A stretch of 64,000 bases of DNA from Xanthobacteraceae bacterium (GTDB lineage: Bacteria > Pseudomonadota > Alphaproteobacteria > Rhizobiales > Xanthobacteraceae): assembly GCA_019635585.1 (NCBI GenBank), contig JAHBZE010000001.1, positions 372,001-436,000 of the forward strand, read 5' to 3'. The stretch's first letter is position 1. Every line of letters begins with the position of its first letter. The position numbers and the translations under genes were made by a program. Positions 43,198 to 53,036 of this stretch are shown in pieces. The notes under the pieces are model-generated. The model did not search any database. It had not been told where the DNA came from and worked only from the letters and a program-made list of their open reading frames with translations.

Positions 43198-44190
43198 TCA
43201 GGCCGATTTGGCTGGAGGGATGAACTTCTGGTTCACGACGCCGAGTTCTTTCAGCCGCGCGGCAACATGCACCACCACTCCACGCACTACCCCCGATTTG
43301 AGATCCGGGTCGTCGGCCAGTACCAGATGCGCGACCTGGGAGAGATGCTGTTTCGGGTCAATGCCCTTGGAGAGTGCCGCGAGCGTACTTTCGTCGAGCA
43401 GCTTCTGGGCCTGCGCGATCGAGTTCACGCCTTCATGTTTTTTGAGTTCGCGGAAGCGCTCGAGCAGTTCTTCGTTGGTGCCGTCAAACGGCTTGTTGGC
43501 GCCGCTCTTTTTCGCAGCCAGCCCGGCGGTGATCGCTTCGGCGGCTGAGATCGCTTCGGCGGAGGAAACGATTTCGGCCCGCGGCGAGGCTTCCGGCTTC
43601 GCTTCGGGCTTGGCCTCTGCCGGAAACAACGCGGCGGTAATCGCGGCTTCGGCACTTTGCGAAGCCGATGCGGGCGGCGCCTGCACGATGGGCGTGGGTT
43701 CAGGCGTAGCGGGAGTAGCGGTTGGCGTCGCCGCAGCGGCGGCGTGCTCCGACGCAGGGGCCGTTGCCGGCGATGGAGTCACCGCCGCGGACGGATGTGC
43801 GACCGGAACTGGACTGGGCTCTTTCTTTTCTGCGGCAGCCTTTTCGGCTTCCGCCTTTTCGGTCGCGACGACCAGCTGCTCGAAAGTTTCCGCGGGTTTT
43901 TCTTCCTTCTTTTTCTCTTCTTTTTTCTCCTGATTTTTCGCATCCGTCTTCTCGGAGCGGCGGCCCGAGAGTATTGCGACGATCAGGCCGAAGAACATTG
44001 CGATCACGATCGCGGCGAAATAGAGCAGCACCGAACCCTGACGATTGAAATGGAGATCCGGGCCGCAGAGCGCGCGCGCATCGAGCGAAGGAATCACAAG
44101 ATCGCCACGGCAGAACATCGGCGCCGCCACATAATGACCGGCCGCCAGCACAGCTGCGAAAAAGATAATGGCAACGATGCCCGCCCGCAT
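43198..44190 (-). CDS. Membrane protein with Ala/Pro/Glu-rich linker and C-terminal helical domain
   Basis: A 330-residue protein with two N-terminal membrane helices (GIVAIIFFAAVLAAGHYVAA and LLYFAAIVIAMFFGLIVAIL) that bracket a short periplasmic loop with two cysteines. A charged Lys/Glu coiled coil (about 80-120), a long Ala/Pro/Thr-rich linker and a helical C-terminus (TNEELLERFRELKKHEGVNS to LKELGVVNQKFIPP) follow. No family recognised. Confidence 0.7.
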   Translation of the reverse strand: MRAGIVAIIFFAAVLAAGHYVAAPMFCRGDLVIPSLDARALCGPDLHFNRQGSVLLYFAAIVIAMFFGLIVAILSGRRSEKTDAKNQEKKEEKKKEEKPAETFEQLVVATEKAEAEKAAAEKKEPSPVPVAHPSAAVTPSPATAPASEHAAAAATPTATPATPEPTPIVQAPPASASQSAEAAITAALFPAEAKPEAKPEASPRAEIVSSAEAISAAEAITAGLAAKKSGANKPFDGTNEELLERFRELKKHEGVNSIAQAQKLLDESTLAALSKGIDPKQHLSQVAHLVLADDPDLKSGVVRGVVVHVAARLKELGVVNQKFIPPAKSA

Positions 44191-44834
44191 CGACCTACTC
44201 CCACCAACGCTACGAAATTACGCCCGCGCTTTGCATTTTGGGGCAAGGTTCCGGCGAAGTCTAGGAAACGGGCAGCGGCCCCTGGCCTCTCCGGCTAGGT
44301 GCGCGGCGCCGACGCCGGGAACCGCCGGCACCCAAAAAATTTTTTGCCGGATTTCGGGGATAGCGGGCAAAGCCCAATAAGCGCGCTCCCGAATCCATTT
44401 CCCCGGACCTACGGTGAGGCGGTCAACTCTTGTTCTGGGTCGGGAATCGGCTCCGAATGGGTGCTTCAGGGTCGGAAGATTCGGGCAAGCGGCTATCCCC
44501 GATATTCAACCCAGACCCACCAGTTTTAGTGTTTATTAGTAGGTGGCGTACTATTACTTGACGCGTAAGGTAGAGTCACCGTAGCGTCATGATCCTGTCG
44601 GGGCCAAGTAATGCGGACCGTCCCGGCATCCCCCAAAGCGGGCAGAAGTCGAGGGCGCCGGGCAAAAGCCTGCCCAGCGAACGGTCGTCCTGTCGCCGCG
44701 AAGGGTCTAAAATCGGGGTCCGAACCCGCCCGAAAGAGGCGCGTTGGCCCCAAACAGGCGAGGTCCGGCAGAGATCGGGCCTGAACATAAGAGTGCGAGA
44801 ACCGGGACGGGTTCCGCGCCCGAATTAGGGGACG
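44191..44834 (+). other. 644-bp upstream region of nrdJ
   Basis: No gene with coding signals found. It includes an AT-rich patch at about 44525-44580 that is the most likely promoter area, a long-range 7-bp pair (TCTGGGT at 44434-44440 with ACCCAGA at 44509-44515), and short GC hairpins such as GGGC..GCCC near 44660. I saw no cobalamin-riboswitch B12 box and no clear NrdR box. A long transcribed leader is possible. Confidence 0.5.
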
Positions 44835-47800
44835 ATGAAGATGCGTATTCCGCGCCGGTACACCAAAGAAGGCCAGTCGCCGTATTCCGCCATCACCTTC
44901 CGCAAGGCGACGAGTGAGATTCGCAATCCGGACGGGTCGGTCGTCTTCAAGCTCGACAACATCGACGTGCCCGAGCACTTCTCGCAGGTCGCGACGGATG
45001 TGCTCGCGCAGAAATATTTCCGCAAGGCCGGGGTCCCTGCGAAGCTGAAGCGCGTGGAAGAGGAAACGGTCCCCTCCTTCCTCTGGCGCTCGGTCGCGGA
45101 CGACAAGGCGCTCGGCGATCTCCCCCAGAAAGAACGCATCGTCGGCGAGACGCAGGCGACGCAGGTATTCGACCGCCTCGCCGGCACCTGGACCTATTGG
45201 GGCTGGAAGGGCGGTTATTTCGACACCGAGCAGGACGCGTCCGCCTTCTTCGACGAGATGCGCTACATGCTCGCCATGCAGATGGCGGCGCCGAATTCGC
45301 CGCAGTGGTTCAACACCGGCCTGCACTGGGCTTACGGCATCGACGGTCCCGGCCAGGGCCACTTCTATGTCGACCCCTTCACCGGCAAGCTGACGCAGTC
45401 GGCCTCCGCTTACGAACATCCGCAGCCGCATGCCTGCTTCATCCAGTCGGTGCAGGACGATCTCGTCAACGAAGGCGGGATCATGGACCTCTGGGTGCGC
45501 GAAGCGCGCCTGTTCAAATACGGCTCGGGCACCGGCTCGAACTTCTCGATGTTGCGCGGCGAGAATGAAAAACTCTCCGGCGGCGGCAAGTCTTCGGGCC
45601 TGATGTCGTTCCTGAAAATCGGCGACCGTGCAGCGGGCGCGATCAAGTCGGGCGGCACCACGCGGCGCGCCGCGAAGATGGTGGTGGTCGACGCCGATCA
45701 CCCGGACATCGAGCAGTACATCGACTGGAAAGTGATCGAGGAGCAGAAGGTCGCGGCACTCGTGACCGGCTCCAAGGTCGTGCAGAAGCACATGAAGGCG
45801 GTGATGAAGGCCGCCATCAATTGCCAAGCTGATGGCGACGACTGCTTCAATCCGGAGAAGAACCCTGCCCTGAAGCGCGAGATCAAGGCCGCGCGCAAGG
45901 CCATGGTGCCGGACAACTACATCCAGCGCGTGATCCAGTTCGCGAAGCAGGGTTACAAGGACATCCACTTCCCGGTCTACGACACCGACTGGGACTCGGA
46001 AGCCTATCTCACCGTCGCAGGCCAGAACTCGAACAACTCGGTGCGCGTCACCGACGACTTCCTGCGCGCGGTGGAAAAAGACGGCGACTGGAATCTCACG
46101 CGCCGCAAGGACGGCTCGGTCGCGAAGACCGTGAAAGCGAAAGAACTTTGGGAGAAAATCGGCCATGCCGCCTGGGCCTGCGCCGATCCCGGCATTCAGT
46201 TCCACACCACGGTGAATGACTGGCACACCTGCCCGGCAAGCGGCCCGATCCGCGCGTCGAACCCGTGCTCGGAATACATGTTCCTCGACGACACGGCGTG
46301 CAACCTCGCGTCGCTCAATCTCCTGCGCTTCCGCGCCGAAGATAAATCCTTCGACGTCGACAGCTATGAACACGCCGTGCGGCTCTGGACCATCGTGCTC
46401 GAAATTTCCGTCATGATGGCGCAGTTCCCGTCGCGCGAGATCGCCGAGCTCTCGTATCGCTACCGCACGCTCGGCCTCGGCTACGCCAACATCGGCGGCT
46501 GGCTGATGACCGCGGGCATCGCCTATGACTCCGACGAGGCGCGTGCCTTCACCGGCGCGATCACCGCGATCATGACCGGCGTGTCGTATGCGACCTCCGC
46601 CGAGATGGCCGCCGAACTCGGCGCTTTCCCGGGCTACGAGCCCAACCGCGAGCATATGCTGCGTGTCATCCGCAACCATCGCCGCGCGGCGCATGGCGAC
46701 AAGGACGGCTACGAACAGCTTTCGATCCCGCCGGTGCCGCTCGACATTCCGAACTGCCCGGACGAGCGCCTCGTCGCGCGCGCGGCCGCCGCGTGGAACC
46801 GCGCGCTCGAGCTCGGCCACAAACACGGCTTCCGCAACGCGCAGGCGACCGTGATCGCGCCGACCGGCACGATCGGTCTCGTCATGGATTGCGACACCAC
46901 CGGGATCGAGCCCGACTTCGCGCTGGTGAAGTTCAAGAAGCTCGCCGGCGGCGGCTACTTCAAGATCATCAACCAGGCGGTGCCGGAAGCGCTCCGCACG
47001 CTCGGTTACTCGGAAGCGCACATCGCCGAGATCGAAGCCTATGCGGTCGGTCATGGCACGCTCTCGAATGCGCCCGCGATCAACCACTCCTCGCTCGGCG
47101 CAAAAGGCTTCAGCGAAGACACGATCAAGATGCTGGAGGGCAAGCTCGCCACCGCCTTCGACATCAAGTTCGTGTTCAACCGCTGGACACTCGGCGACGA
47201 GACGATGAAGAAGCTTGGCGTCACCGACGAGCAGATGGCGGACCCCGCGTTCGATCTGCTCACGCACCTCGGCTTCTCGAAGCGCGACATCGAATCCGCA
47301 AACACCCACGTCGCGGGTGCGATGACGCTGGAAGGCGCCCCGCATCTCAAGGTCGAGCACTATCCGGTGTTCGATTGCGCGACGCCCTGCGGCCGCATCG
47401 GCAAGCGTTATCTCTCGGTCGAGAGCCACATCCGCATGATGGCGGCGGCGCAGCCCTTCATCTCGGGTGCAATCTCGAAGACGATCAACATGCCGAACGA
47501 CGCGAGCGTAGAGGACTGCAAGGCGAGCTACATGCTCTCCTGGCAACTCGCGCTCAAGGCCAACGCGCTCTATCGCGACGGCTCGAAGCTCTCGCAGCCG
47601 CTGAACTCCGCCCTCATTCAGGACGAGGACGACGAGGACGATGCGGTGGACGCCCTCCTCGCACAGCCCGCGGCTGCGCGCGCCGCCGCGCTCTCCGAAA
47701 AAGTCGTCGAGCGCATCGTGGAGCGCGTCGAGCGCATCCGCGAGCGCGAGAAGCTGCCCTCGCGCCGCAAGGGCTACACGCAGAAGGCCGTGGTCGGCGG

Positions 47801-48518
47801 GCACAAGGTTTACTTGCGCACCGGCGAATATGACGACGGCCGCCTCGGCGAGATCTTCGTGGACATGCACAAGGAAGGCGCGACGTTGCGCTCGCTGCTC
47901 AACAACTTCGCGATCGCGATCTCGCTCGGCCTGCAATATGGCGTGCCGCTCGATGAATATGTCGACGCCTTCACCTTCACCCGCTTCGAGCCCGCGGGCA
48001 TGGTGACCGGCAACGACACCATCAAGATGGCGACCTCGATCCTCGACTATGTGTTCCGCGAGCTCGCGATTTCCTACATGGGCCGCTATGACCTCGCGCA
48101 TGTCGACCCGAACGAGATGGGCGGCGGCGCGCTGGGCAAGGGCGAAGACGAAGGCAAGCCCGCGCCGGTGATCTCGCGCGGTCTGGTTCGTGGCAAGGCG
48201 CCGACGTTATCCGCGGTGTCCTCCACCGACGCGCGCGGCACGGAGAGCGCCCGCACTTCGGCACCGGCCAACGTGGTCTCGGCTTTCCTTGCCGGCGGAC
48301 CGGCTGCATCGACGGGTGCCGCGACCGCGCTCAAGCAAGCGCCGGTGGTGGAAAGCGAAGCCGAACGCGCGAAAGCGCTGGAGGTGAACCAGCGCGCGGC
48401 GGCGAAAGCCAAGGGCTACGAAGGCTCCTCCTGCCCCGAGTGCCACAACTTCACGATGGTGCGGAACGGCACGTGTCTGAAGTGCGATACGTGCGGCAGC
48501 ACGACGGGCTGCTCGTAA
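44835..48518 (+). CDS. nrdJ: Vitamin B12-dependent (class II) ribonucleotide reductase
   Basis: A 1227-residue adenosylcobalamin-dependent enzyme that makes deoxyribonucleotides with or without oxygen. Features in order: [17 protein letters not shown], the [20 protein letters not shown] loop, [40 protein letters not shown], and [14 protein letters not shown] in the ten-stranded barrel; then an extended C-terminal part ending in a zinc-ribbon-like [22 protein letters not shown] that probably regenerates active-site cysteines. The start is ATG 44835, just after GGGGAC; ATG 44841 is an alternative. No class I genes are in the window. It ends at a strong terminator. Confidence 0.95.
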   Translation: MKMRIPRRYTKEGQSPYSAITFRKATSEIRNPDGSVVFKLDNIDVPEHFSQVATDVLAQKYFRKAGVPAKLKRVEEETVPSFLWRSVADDKALGDLPQKERIVGETQATQVFDRLAGTWTYWGWKGGYFDTEQDASAFFDEMRYMLAMQMAAPNSPQWFNTGLHWAYGIDGPGQGHFYVDPFTGKLTQSASAYEHPQPHACFIQSVQDDLVNEGGIMDLWVREARLFKYGSGTGSNFSMLRGENEKLSGGGKSSGLMSFLKIGDRAAGAIKSGGTTRRAAKMVVVDADHPDIEQYIDWKVIEEQKVAALVTGSKVVQKHMKAVMKAAINCQADGDDCFNPEKNPALKREIKAARKAMVPDNYIQRVIQFAKQGYKDIHFPVYDTDWDSEAYLTVAGQNSNNSVRVTDDFLRAVEKDGDWNLTRRKDGSVAKTVKAKELWEKIGHAAWACADPGIQFHTTVNDWHTCPASGPIRASNPCSEYMFLDDTACNLASLNLLRFRAEDKSFDVDSYEHAVRLWTIVLEISVMMAQFPSREIAELSYRYRTLGLGYANIGGWLMTAGIAYDSDEARAFTGAITAIMTGVSYATSAEMAAELGAFPGYEPNREHMLRVIRNHRRAAHGDKDGYEQLSIPPVPLDIPNCPDERLVARAAAAWNRALELGHKHGFRNAQATVIAPTGTIGLVMDCDTTGIEPDFALVKFKKLAGGGYFKIINQAVPEALRTLGYSEAHIAEIEAYAVGHGTLSNAPAINHSSLGAKGFSEDTIKMLEGKLATAFDIKFVFNRWTLGDETMKKLGVTDEQMADPAFDLLTHLGFSKRDIESANTHVAGAMTLEGAPHLKVEHYPVFDCATPCGRIGKRYLSVESHIRMMAAAQPFISGAISKTINMPNDASVEDCKASYMLSWQLALKANALYRDGSKLSQPLNSALIQDEDDEDDAVDALLAQPAAARAAALSEKVVERIVERVERIREREKLPSRRKGYTQKAVVGGHKVYLRTGEYDDGRLGEIFVDMHKEGATLRSLLNNFAIAISLGLQYGVPLDEYVDAFTFTRFEPAGMVTGNDTIKMATSILDYVFRELAISYMGRYDLAHVDPNEMGGGALGKGEDEGKPAPVISRGLVRGKAPTLSAVSSTDARGTESARTSAPANVVSAFLAGGPAASTGAATALKQAPVVESEAERAKALEVNQRAAAKAKGYEGSSCPECHNFTMVRNGTCLKCDTCGSTTGCS

Positions 48519-48548
48519 CGATGCTTGGACCAATCAACGTCTGAAATG

Positions 48549-48582
48549 AAAAGGGCCGCGGAGAAATCCGCGACCCTTTTTT
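48549..48582. terminator. Bidirectional terminator between nrdJ and the ParA cassette
   Basis: A hairpin with stem GGGnnGCGGA/TCCGCnnCCC flanked by A and T runs on both sides (AAAA before, TTTTTT after), so it can stop transcription from nrdJ and from the convergent gene ending at 48585. Confidence 0.88.
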
Positions 48583-48584
48583 AG

Positions 48585-49292
48585 CTAGGCAGCATCCAAA
48601 CCCAACGCCTGCTTCACATCTCCCGCCAAGCCGCTTCGCAGCTTCTCTTTGGCGTCAGATGATATTTGATCCCACATTTCCTGGGCTACAGTGCACAAAA
48701 AGAGGTGGTGAGTTATTTCAACACCGTGTGCGAAGGCATCGACAACAGCCGAAGCGATTTCATCAATCGTTTTAATGTCAGAAAGAGAAGTATGTTTACT
48801 CCACTTCCCTGGTGTTTGCCCGTGAATAATTCCAGACATTTCAGCGTACCATTTCTTTGACTGCGAAAGCACTCCTAACTTTGATTGAAACTCGACAAAA
48901 TTTGGAGTGTGCGTCTTGTGATACTCAAGCAGCTCCTTCTTGTCTAAATAGAAATCATCCAATCTTACCAAGCTCGCAAGCTCCGTCGGATGAGTTCTAA
49001 AGTACGTATAGTATAGAGCGGTTTCGAATATTGCCCTCATTGAAGCCGCAGCAGATTTGTAGAGTCCTAGAGCAATCAACGCGGCAACGTGAAGTCCACA
49101 CAATTGCATTTCACGAACGAATGAGAGAGCGGGATTGCCTTTGTCAACTATCTCGAACTGTCTTGCCCATATTGCAATTCGTTCGTTTGTATCCTGAAGC
49201 TTTTTAGACGAAGTAGCATTTTTTAAGAACGCCGCGACGTTGCCGTTCCAATCTACCGCACCTATTGCGCTAGAGAATTTATCTGCTGACAT
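48585..49292 (-). CDS. Helical protein of the ParA cassette (DUF5677/HEPN-like look)
   Basis: A 235-residue protein, last gene of the cassette. It is mostly helical, with a hydrophobic run (LCGLHVAALIALGLYKSAAA) followed by SMRAIFETALYYTYFRTHP and a later YAEMSGIIHGQTPGKW. The pattern of RAxFE..aly and S.iiHG recalls DUF5677-type/HEPN-related proteins, but this is a loose resemblance. Its start overlaps the preceding gene by 14 bp, so translation is coupled. Base composition is AT-richer than the surroundings. Function unknown; an effector role is a guess. Confidence 0.7.
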   Translation of the reverse strand: MSADKFSSAIGAVDWNGNVAAFLKNATSSKKLQDTNERIAIWARQFEIVDKGNPALSFVREMQLCGLHVAALIALGLYKSAAASMRAIFETALYYTYFRTHPTELASLVRLDDFYLDKKELLEYHKTHTPNFVEFQSKLGVLSQSKKWYAEMSGIIHGQTPGKWSKHTSLSDIKTIDEIASAVVDAFAHGVEITHHLFLCTVAQEMWDQISSDAKEKLRSGLAGDVKQALGLDAA

Positions 49293-49755
49293 CTTCGCGA
49301 TCTACGCCACGCTTAGTGATACCGCGCAGGTAAGGATCGTAGGAACCCGCGTTAAGCCAATCCAAAACCTTCAAAATCTCATCGCCCGAAGCGATTCTTA
49401 AATAATCTTGGATCATTTGCTTCGAGGCTCTCATGTTAGAAAACTTGTACTTCGAGGCATATTTCCTAGAACTGGAAGCGAGTACGGAGTGAATGTCCTT
49501 CTTGGACATTCTTTTTCTCTGTACTAATTCATGAATAGCTCTTCGTTCAAAGCTGCGCTCATCACGAAGAAATTTTTGCGGTCTAACTGCACGCAGTTGA
49601 TCTATTACACCATCAATCAATCCTGCCAGTTCCATCAAGAACACTTCATCATTTAGAGCTTTCCGCAGTTCCTTAAGCTCCGTTGGCGACAGTTCCGATC
49701 TGAGGAGATCAGCCAACAATACGCGTTTAATGCGTTCTCGTGTTCTGGGATTCAT
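49279..49755 (-). CDS. Small basic helical protein of the ParA cassette
   Basis: A 158-residue, strongly helical, Lys/Arg-rich protein (RERIKRVLLADLLRSELSPT, then ELKELRKALNDE; later LVQRKRMSKKDIHSVLASSS). A DNA-binding or adaptor (ParB-like partner) role would fit its charge and place but no known domain is seen. It begins one base after the ParA stop (TGA-G-ATG) and its end overlaps the next gene, so the three genes form one tightly coupled operon. Confidence 0.7.
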   Translation of the reverse strand: MNPRTRERIKRVLLADLLRSELSPTELKELRKALNDEVFLMELAGLIDGVIDQLRAVRPQKFLRDERSFERRAIHELVQRKRMSKKDIHSVLASSSRKYASKYKFSNMRASKQMIQDYLRIASGDEILKVLDWLNAGSYDPYLRGITKRGVDREDVSR

Positions 49756-49756
49756 C

Positions 49757-50632
49757 TCACCTTAGCCCCATTCTTTGGAACAACTCTCTAGTCACGCTGA
49801 TTAGATTTGCAAATGCCTCTGTACTGTAGGGCTTTCGGCTTGCCCATACAAAGCCTCGCCCCTCCTCCGGTTCGGAAAAAGCAGTATACTTTTTCAGTGT
49901 GTGGGTTAGGCAATGATCCCTGTAGTCAGGGTTATTTCGTATCTGAATTTCCTGATCGGAAAGTTTCGTTCTTGATACGTTGTTAAATAATATGTGGGGC
50001 TTCGGACTTTTTTCACTCGCCTTCTTGGCTGAAATGAACTTCATCATAAGTCCTATGCCTCTTACAGCGTATCGTTGAGGCATGACGGGTATCAAAACGT
50101 GGTCTGAATTTTTCAGTGACGTTTTCGTAAAAAGAGATCCTGCTGGATGACAATCGATAATTGTCAGATCGTAATTGTCTCTGCAATCCGCAAGAAATTT
50201 CTCAAAACGCTCCTCCATTGGCTTGGTTTGATTCTCCGACTGACCAAGTGCCACGTACATCAAATCTAAAGTCGACGGAATAATATCTAACTTTCCGCCG
50301 TGTGCTCGCGGAGAATAAATGTTAGTTGCCAACTTCGCGACGGGTGGAGGATTGTAATTTCCAGCAACTTGTAATTCATAGGGATTCAGATCGGTGTTGC
50401 TGTCTACCAGTATGGAGAGCGTCGTCGATCTTTCTTGTTCTAATTGAAAGTATGTTTTAGCCGGTAGTAACGCTTGCGACATATTGAACTGAGGATCGTA
50501 GTCGATCGCGAGCACTTTCTTATACTCTTTACCGTCAAGTTTGAGGCGTGGAGCGATACCCGCAATGTGCGTAGCAACGGTGGTTTTGCCGACGCCTCCC
50601 TTCATATTCATTACAGTAAGTACAGTCCCCAT
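49757..50632 (-). CDS. ParA/MinD-family ATPase
   Basis: A 291-residue Walker ATPase. The deviant Walker A motif is MNMKGGVGKTTVATHIAGI, the A' aspartate is in VLAIDYDPQFNMSQAL, and Walker B is in YDLTIIDCHPAGSLF. Members switch between DNA-bound dimers and monomers to position cargo; in some contexts they occur in defence or conjugative modules. No parB or centromere repeat is seen nearby. The ATG at 50632 follows GTGGGGAC and is favoured over a GTG four codons upstream. First gene of the cassette; codon use includes many AGA, CTA and AAA codons, unlike the neighbours. Confidence 0.9.
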   Translation of the reverse strand: MGTVLTVMNMKGGVGKTTVATHIAGIAPRLKLDGKEYKKVLAIDYDPQFNMSQALLPAKTYFQLEQERSTTLSILVDSNTDLNPYELQVAGNYNPPPVAKLATNIYSPRAHGGKLDIIPSTLDLMYVALGQSENQTKPMEERFEKFLADCRDNYDLTIIDCHPAGSLFTKTSLKNSDHVLIPVMPQRYAVRGIGLMMKFISAKKASEKSPKPHILFNNVSRTKLSDQEIQIRNNPDYRDHCLTHTLKKYTAFSEPEEGRGFVWASRKPYSTEAFANLISVTRELFQRMGLR

Positions 50633-50774
50633 TACCGTCCCCACAAAACAATAAGATTGGACTATAGAGATTTACGCCTAGCCGACACAATGATGCGGCG
50701 CGGCACTGAACGTGAGTGAATTGTCTCTTGTTCAGCCGCTTTCACTACTCCGTCCAGCACACTAAGTTACCTCC

Positions 50775-51473
50775 ATGTGCGGCCGTTTCACCAGGATGTA
50801 CACATGGGCGCAGCTCTACGCGCTCTATAAGCTCGCTTACGATTCAACCGCTGCGCAGCCGAAGTCGAACCTCCAGCCGCGCTACAACATCTGCCCAACC
50901 ACGCAGATCGACATCATCCGCGACAGAAACGGCCGCCCGGAAATCGTCACCGCGCGCTGGGGCCTCATCCCCTCGTGGTGGAAGAAGCCGCTCAAGGAAC
51001 TCCCCGCGACCTTTAACGCGCGCTCGGACACGGTAGCCGAGAAGCCGATGTTTCGCGCGGCGTTCAAATCACGCCGCTGCATCATCCCGGCCTCGGGCTA
51101 TTACGAATGGCGCAAGGGCGAAGACGGCGGGCGCGAACCGCACTATTTCAAGCGCGTGGACGGCGCGGTGATCTCGATGGCCGGGCTTTACGAGGAATGG
51201 ACCGACCCCGCCACCGGCGAGATCGTCACCTCCGCCACCATCATCGTCACCGACGCGAGCGAGGAAGTCGCGCACATCCATAGCCGGATGCCGGTAATTC
51301 TCGAACAGAACCAGATCGAAGACTGGCTGTTCGGCAAAAGCGGCGTCGAAGTCCTGAAGCCCGCGCCGCAAGGCACGATGAAGGAACACCGCGTCTCGCG
51401 GCGGGTGAACAGTTCCAGAGCCGATGAAAACGACGAAACCCTGATCGAGCCTGCGCGAAGCGGGGAAAAATAA
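50775..51473 (+). CDS. SOS response-associated peptidase (SRAP/YedK family)
   Basis: A 232-residue SRAP protein that protects abasic sites in single-stranded DNA by forming a covalent bond through its N-terminal cysteine. The essential MCGRFT start (Cys2), PRYNICPTTQ, the FNARSDTVAEKPMF loop, IPASGYYEW with the active-site glutamate, and the histidine in AHIHSRMPVIL are all present. It is divergent from the ParA cassette. CTGAAC/GTTCAG form an inverted repeat in the shared upstream region; a canonical alphaproteobacterial LexA box was not found. Confidence 0.93.
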   Translation: MCGRFTRMYTWAQLYALYKLAYDSTAAQPKSNLQPRYNICPTTQIDIIRDRNGRPEIVTARWGLIPSWWKKPLKELPATFNARSDTVAEKPMFRAAFKSRRCIIPASGYYEWRKGEDGGREPHYFKRVDGAVISMAGLYEEWTDPATGEIVTSATIIVTDASEEVAHIHSRMPVILEQNQIEDWLFGKSGVEVLKPAPQGTMKEHRVSRRVNSSRADENDETLIEPARSGEK

Positions 51474-52034
51474 TTTCCGCGTTCAAAATTCGGCTTACGC
51501 TCCAACCACTTCCACCACCCCCAAATAAATCTATCCCCGCCCTCATCCGCCGCGCGTAAATTTCGCCCGCCGTTTCCGTTCGAGGGCGCGCTCATGAGGC
51601 GTTCGTGATCTGCGGGAAGCGGCCGGCGCCTGCTGGTGCGGTTCGCAGCCGTATCACCGGGAGGCTTCGGGTCACCGTCCGCGCGCACTACGACGCGCCG
51701 CCTATCCTCTTTCGAGAGGCTCTGGCCGAAGGGCCGGCGAAGGCTGGAATGGAAACCGGATGCCGCGGAGAAATCCCGCGGCGGAAAGTTTCGGAAGCAC
51801 GGTCCTGAAAGCTTTAAGACGCCGAAGTGTTTTGTGTTGGCGCGAATTGCGCAAGCGCAAAGCGCGCACGGAGCGCTGCGAGACGATACGCGCCGCAAGG
51901 CGCGGCTTACGAAGACGTGGCGTTTCGCAGCGCTCCGTTCCCTCGATTTCGATCGAGCGCGCATCGAAGCGCGCAAAGGAAAACGCATGCGCATTTTTGT
52001 TTTTCGCGAATGCCGCAAGCGCCCGGCGCGCCGC
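51474..52034. other. 561-bp intergenic region with repeat-like segments
   Basis: No convincing gene. An open frame crosses it on the plus strand but runs antisense through the next gene and has no ribosome-binding site. The region is rich in inverted repeats (see the palindrome at 51871-51935, and GCCGCGGAG/CTCCGCGG-type arms near 51760-51785) and looks like a mosaic of intergenic repeat elements or a decayed gene. Confidence 0.5.
51871..51935. repeat. Large palindrome, possible intergenic repeat element
   Basis: GAGCGCTGCGAGAC (51871-51884) pairs with GTTTCGCAGCGCTC (51922-51935) with one mismatch, and a second hairpin GCGCC-GCAA-GGCGC (51890-51903) lies inside. The size and nested form resemble REP/RIME-type elements of rhizobia. 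Confidence 0.5.
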
Positions 52035-53036
52035 CTACACCTCGATCTTCACGCCATGCGAAGTGTCGTCGGTGAGGATTTCGAACGCCGCGCGGTTTTC
52101 CGCCGTCAGCGTTTGCGCCTTGCCGCCGCGCGTGAGCGTGAGCACGCATTTCGCGATCTTGGTGTTCAGGCACTGCTTGGTGCCGCCGGGTGGATTGAAG
52201 TAACGCAGGCCGACGAAGAAACCCTTCGGTGCCGAAATCCTGCCCTCGATCGAAACGCCCTCGCCGCGCGTGGCGAACGACCAGTTGAAGTAATCGAACG
52301 CGCCGCGCGCGCGGAAGCCCTGCATGAGCCCGGTCAGCGGGTATTCGCGGCCTTCGTGGCGCAACAGAAGCGGCGTCAGCGGCGGCGTCATGAACGGCCC
52401 GACCTTCACCCGCGCGGTCGCGACTTCGAGAAAACTCTCCGGCGCGTTGTCGAAGCCCGCCACCTGCCCCCAGGCGTAAAGGTCGGTGTGGCGCGAGCCC
52501 CAGTTGTGGTTCTGGCTCCCGGTCCAGCCGCCGATCTCGTGGCGCTCGCCGTTCACGCTGATCGCGCCGCTGAAGCGCGCGAGCGGCAGGCTCACCAGCG
52601 ATTTCGCCGCCGGAAACCCGCCCTCATAAAGCTTGCGCGGCAGGAGCAGCGCCGGCCGCTCGCCGCCTTCGAATTTCAAATCCCAGGAAATCTTCTGCGC
52701 GCTCGCGATGCCGCCTTTCGCCACGCCCGGCGAAAGGATGGCGTCTCCAACGCGCACGCCGAACGCCGCGCGGCCGAAGGCACAGCTCGCGAACGGGAGT
52801 TCGAGCTTCGCCGCCTGATGCGTGCCGCGCTCGCCGTCGAAGAAGATTGCCCACAATTCGCCGATCGCTTTTTCCGGCGCGCCCTTCGGGCTGAAAATCG
52901 TGTAGCGGATCCAGAAGCCAAGCGGCTTTTGCGGATGATTGCCGCGCAGGAAGAAGCTCTCGTAATGTCCGGCGCCGCCGCCGTCATAGCGGGTAAAATT
53001 CACCGCCCGCTCGAACTCCCGCAGCCCGCGATCCAT
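52035..53036 (-). CDS. Lipocalin-like (AttH/CrtC-like) protein of unknown function
   Basis: A 333-residue beta-rich protein. The segments GHYESFFLRGNHPQKPLGFW, IGELWAIFFDGERGTHQAAK and TGSQNHNWGSRHTDLYAWGQ give a two-lipocalin-domain look seen in AttH, CrtC and tocopherol-cyclase-like proteins; the NHNWG motif in particular recurs there. No signal peptide. The ATG at 53036 has AAGGAGAAG upstream. Substrate unknown; the similarity is fold-level. Confidence 0.6.
   Translation of the reverse strand: MDRGLREFERAVNFTRYDGGGAGHYESFFLRGNHPQKPLGFWIRYTIFSPKGAPEKAIGELWAIFFDGERGTHQAAKLELPFASCAFGRAAFGVRVGDAILSPGVAKGGIASAQKISWDLKFEGGERPALLLPRKLYEGGFPAAKSLVSLPLARFSGAISVNGERHEIGGWTGSQNHNWGSRHTDLYAWGQVAGFDNAPESFLEVATARVKVGPFMTPPLTPLLLRHEGREYPLTGLMQGFRARGAFDYFNWSFATRGEGVSIEGRISAPKGFFVGLRYFNPPGGTKQCLNTKIAKCVLTLTRGGKAQTLTAENRAAFEILTDDTSHGVKIEV

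Noticed and set aside
44191-44834. Cobalamin riboswitch before nrdJ
   Set aside because: No B12-box-like conserved core found; class II reductases need B12 and are not usually repressed by it.
44526-48101. A very long minus-strand open frame (over 1100 codons) opposite nrdJ
   Set aside because: It is a shadow of the strongly coding plus strand in high-GC DNA; its product is a His/Arg/Glu-rich string without domains, and nrdJ is certain.
48583-50690. GCTAGGC in inverted orientation near both ends of the ParA insert, as possible terminal repeats
   Set aside because: Only 7 bp, one copy includes a stop codon, and there is no transposase; chance is enough to explain it.
50633-50774. LexA box for the SRAP gene
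   Set aside because: Only a CTGAAC/GTTCAG pair with an 18-bp spacer is present; this is not the alphaproteobacterial GTTC-N7-GTTC form.
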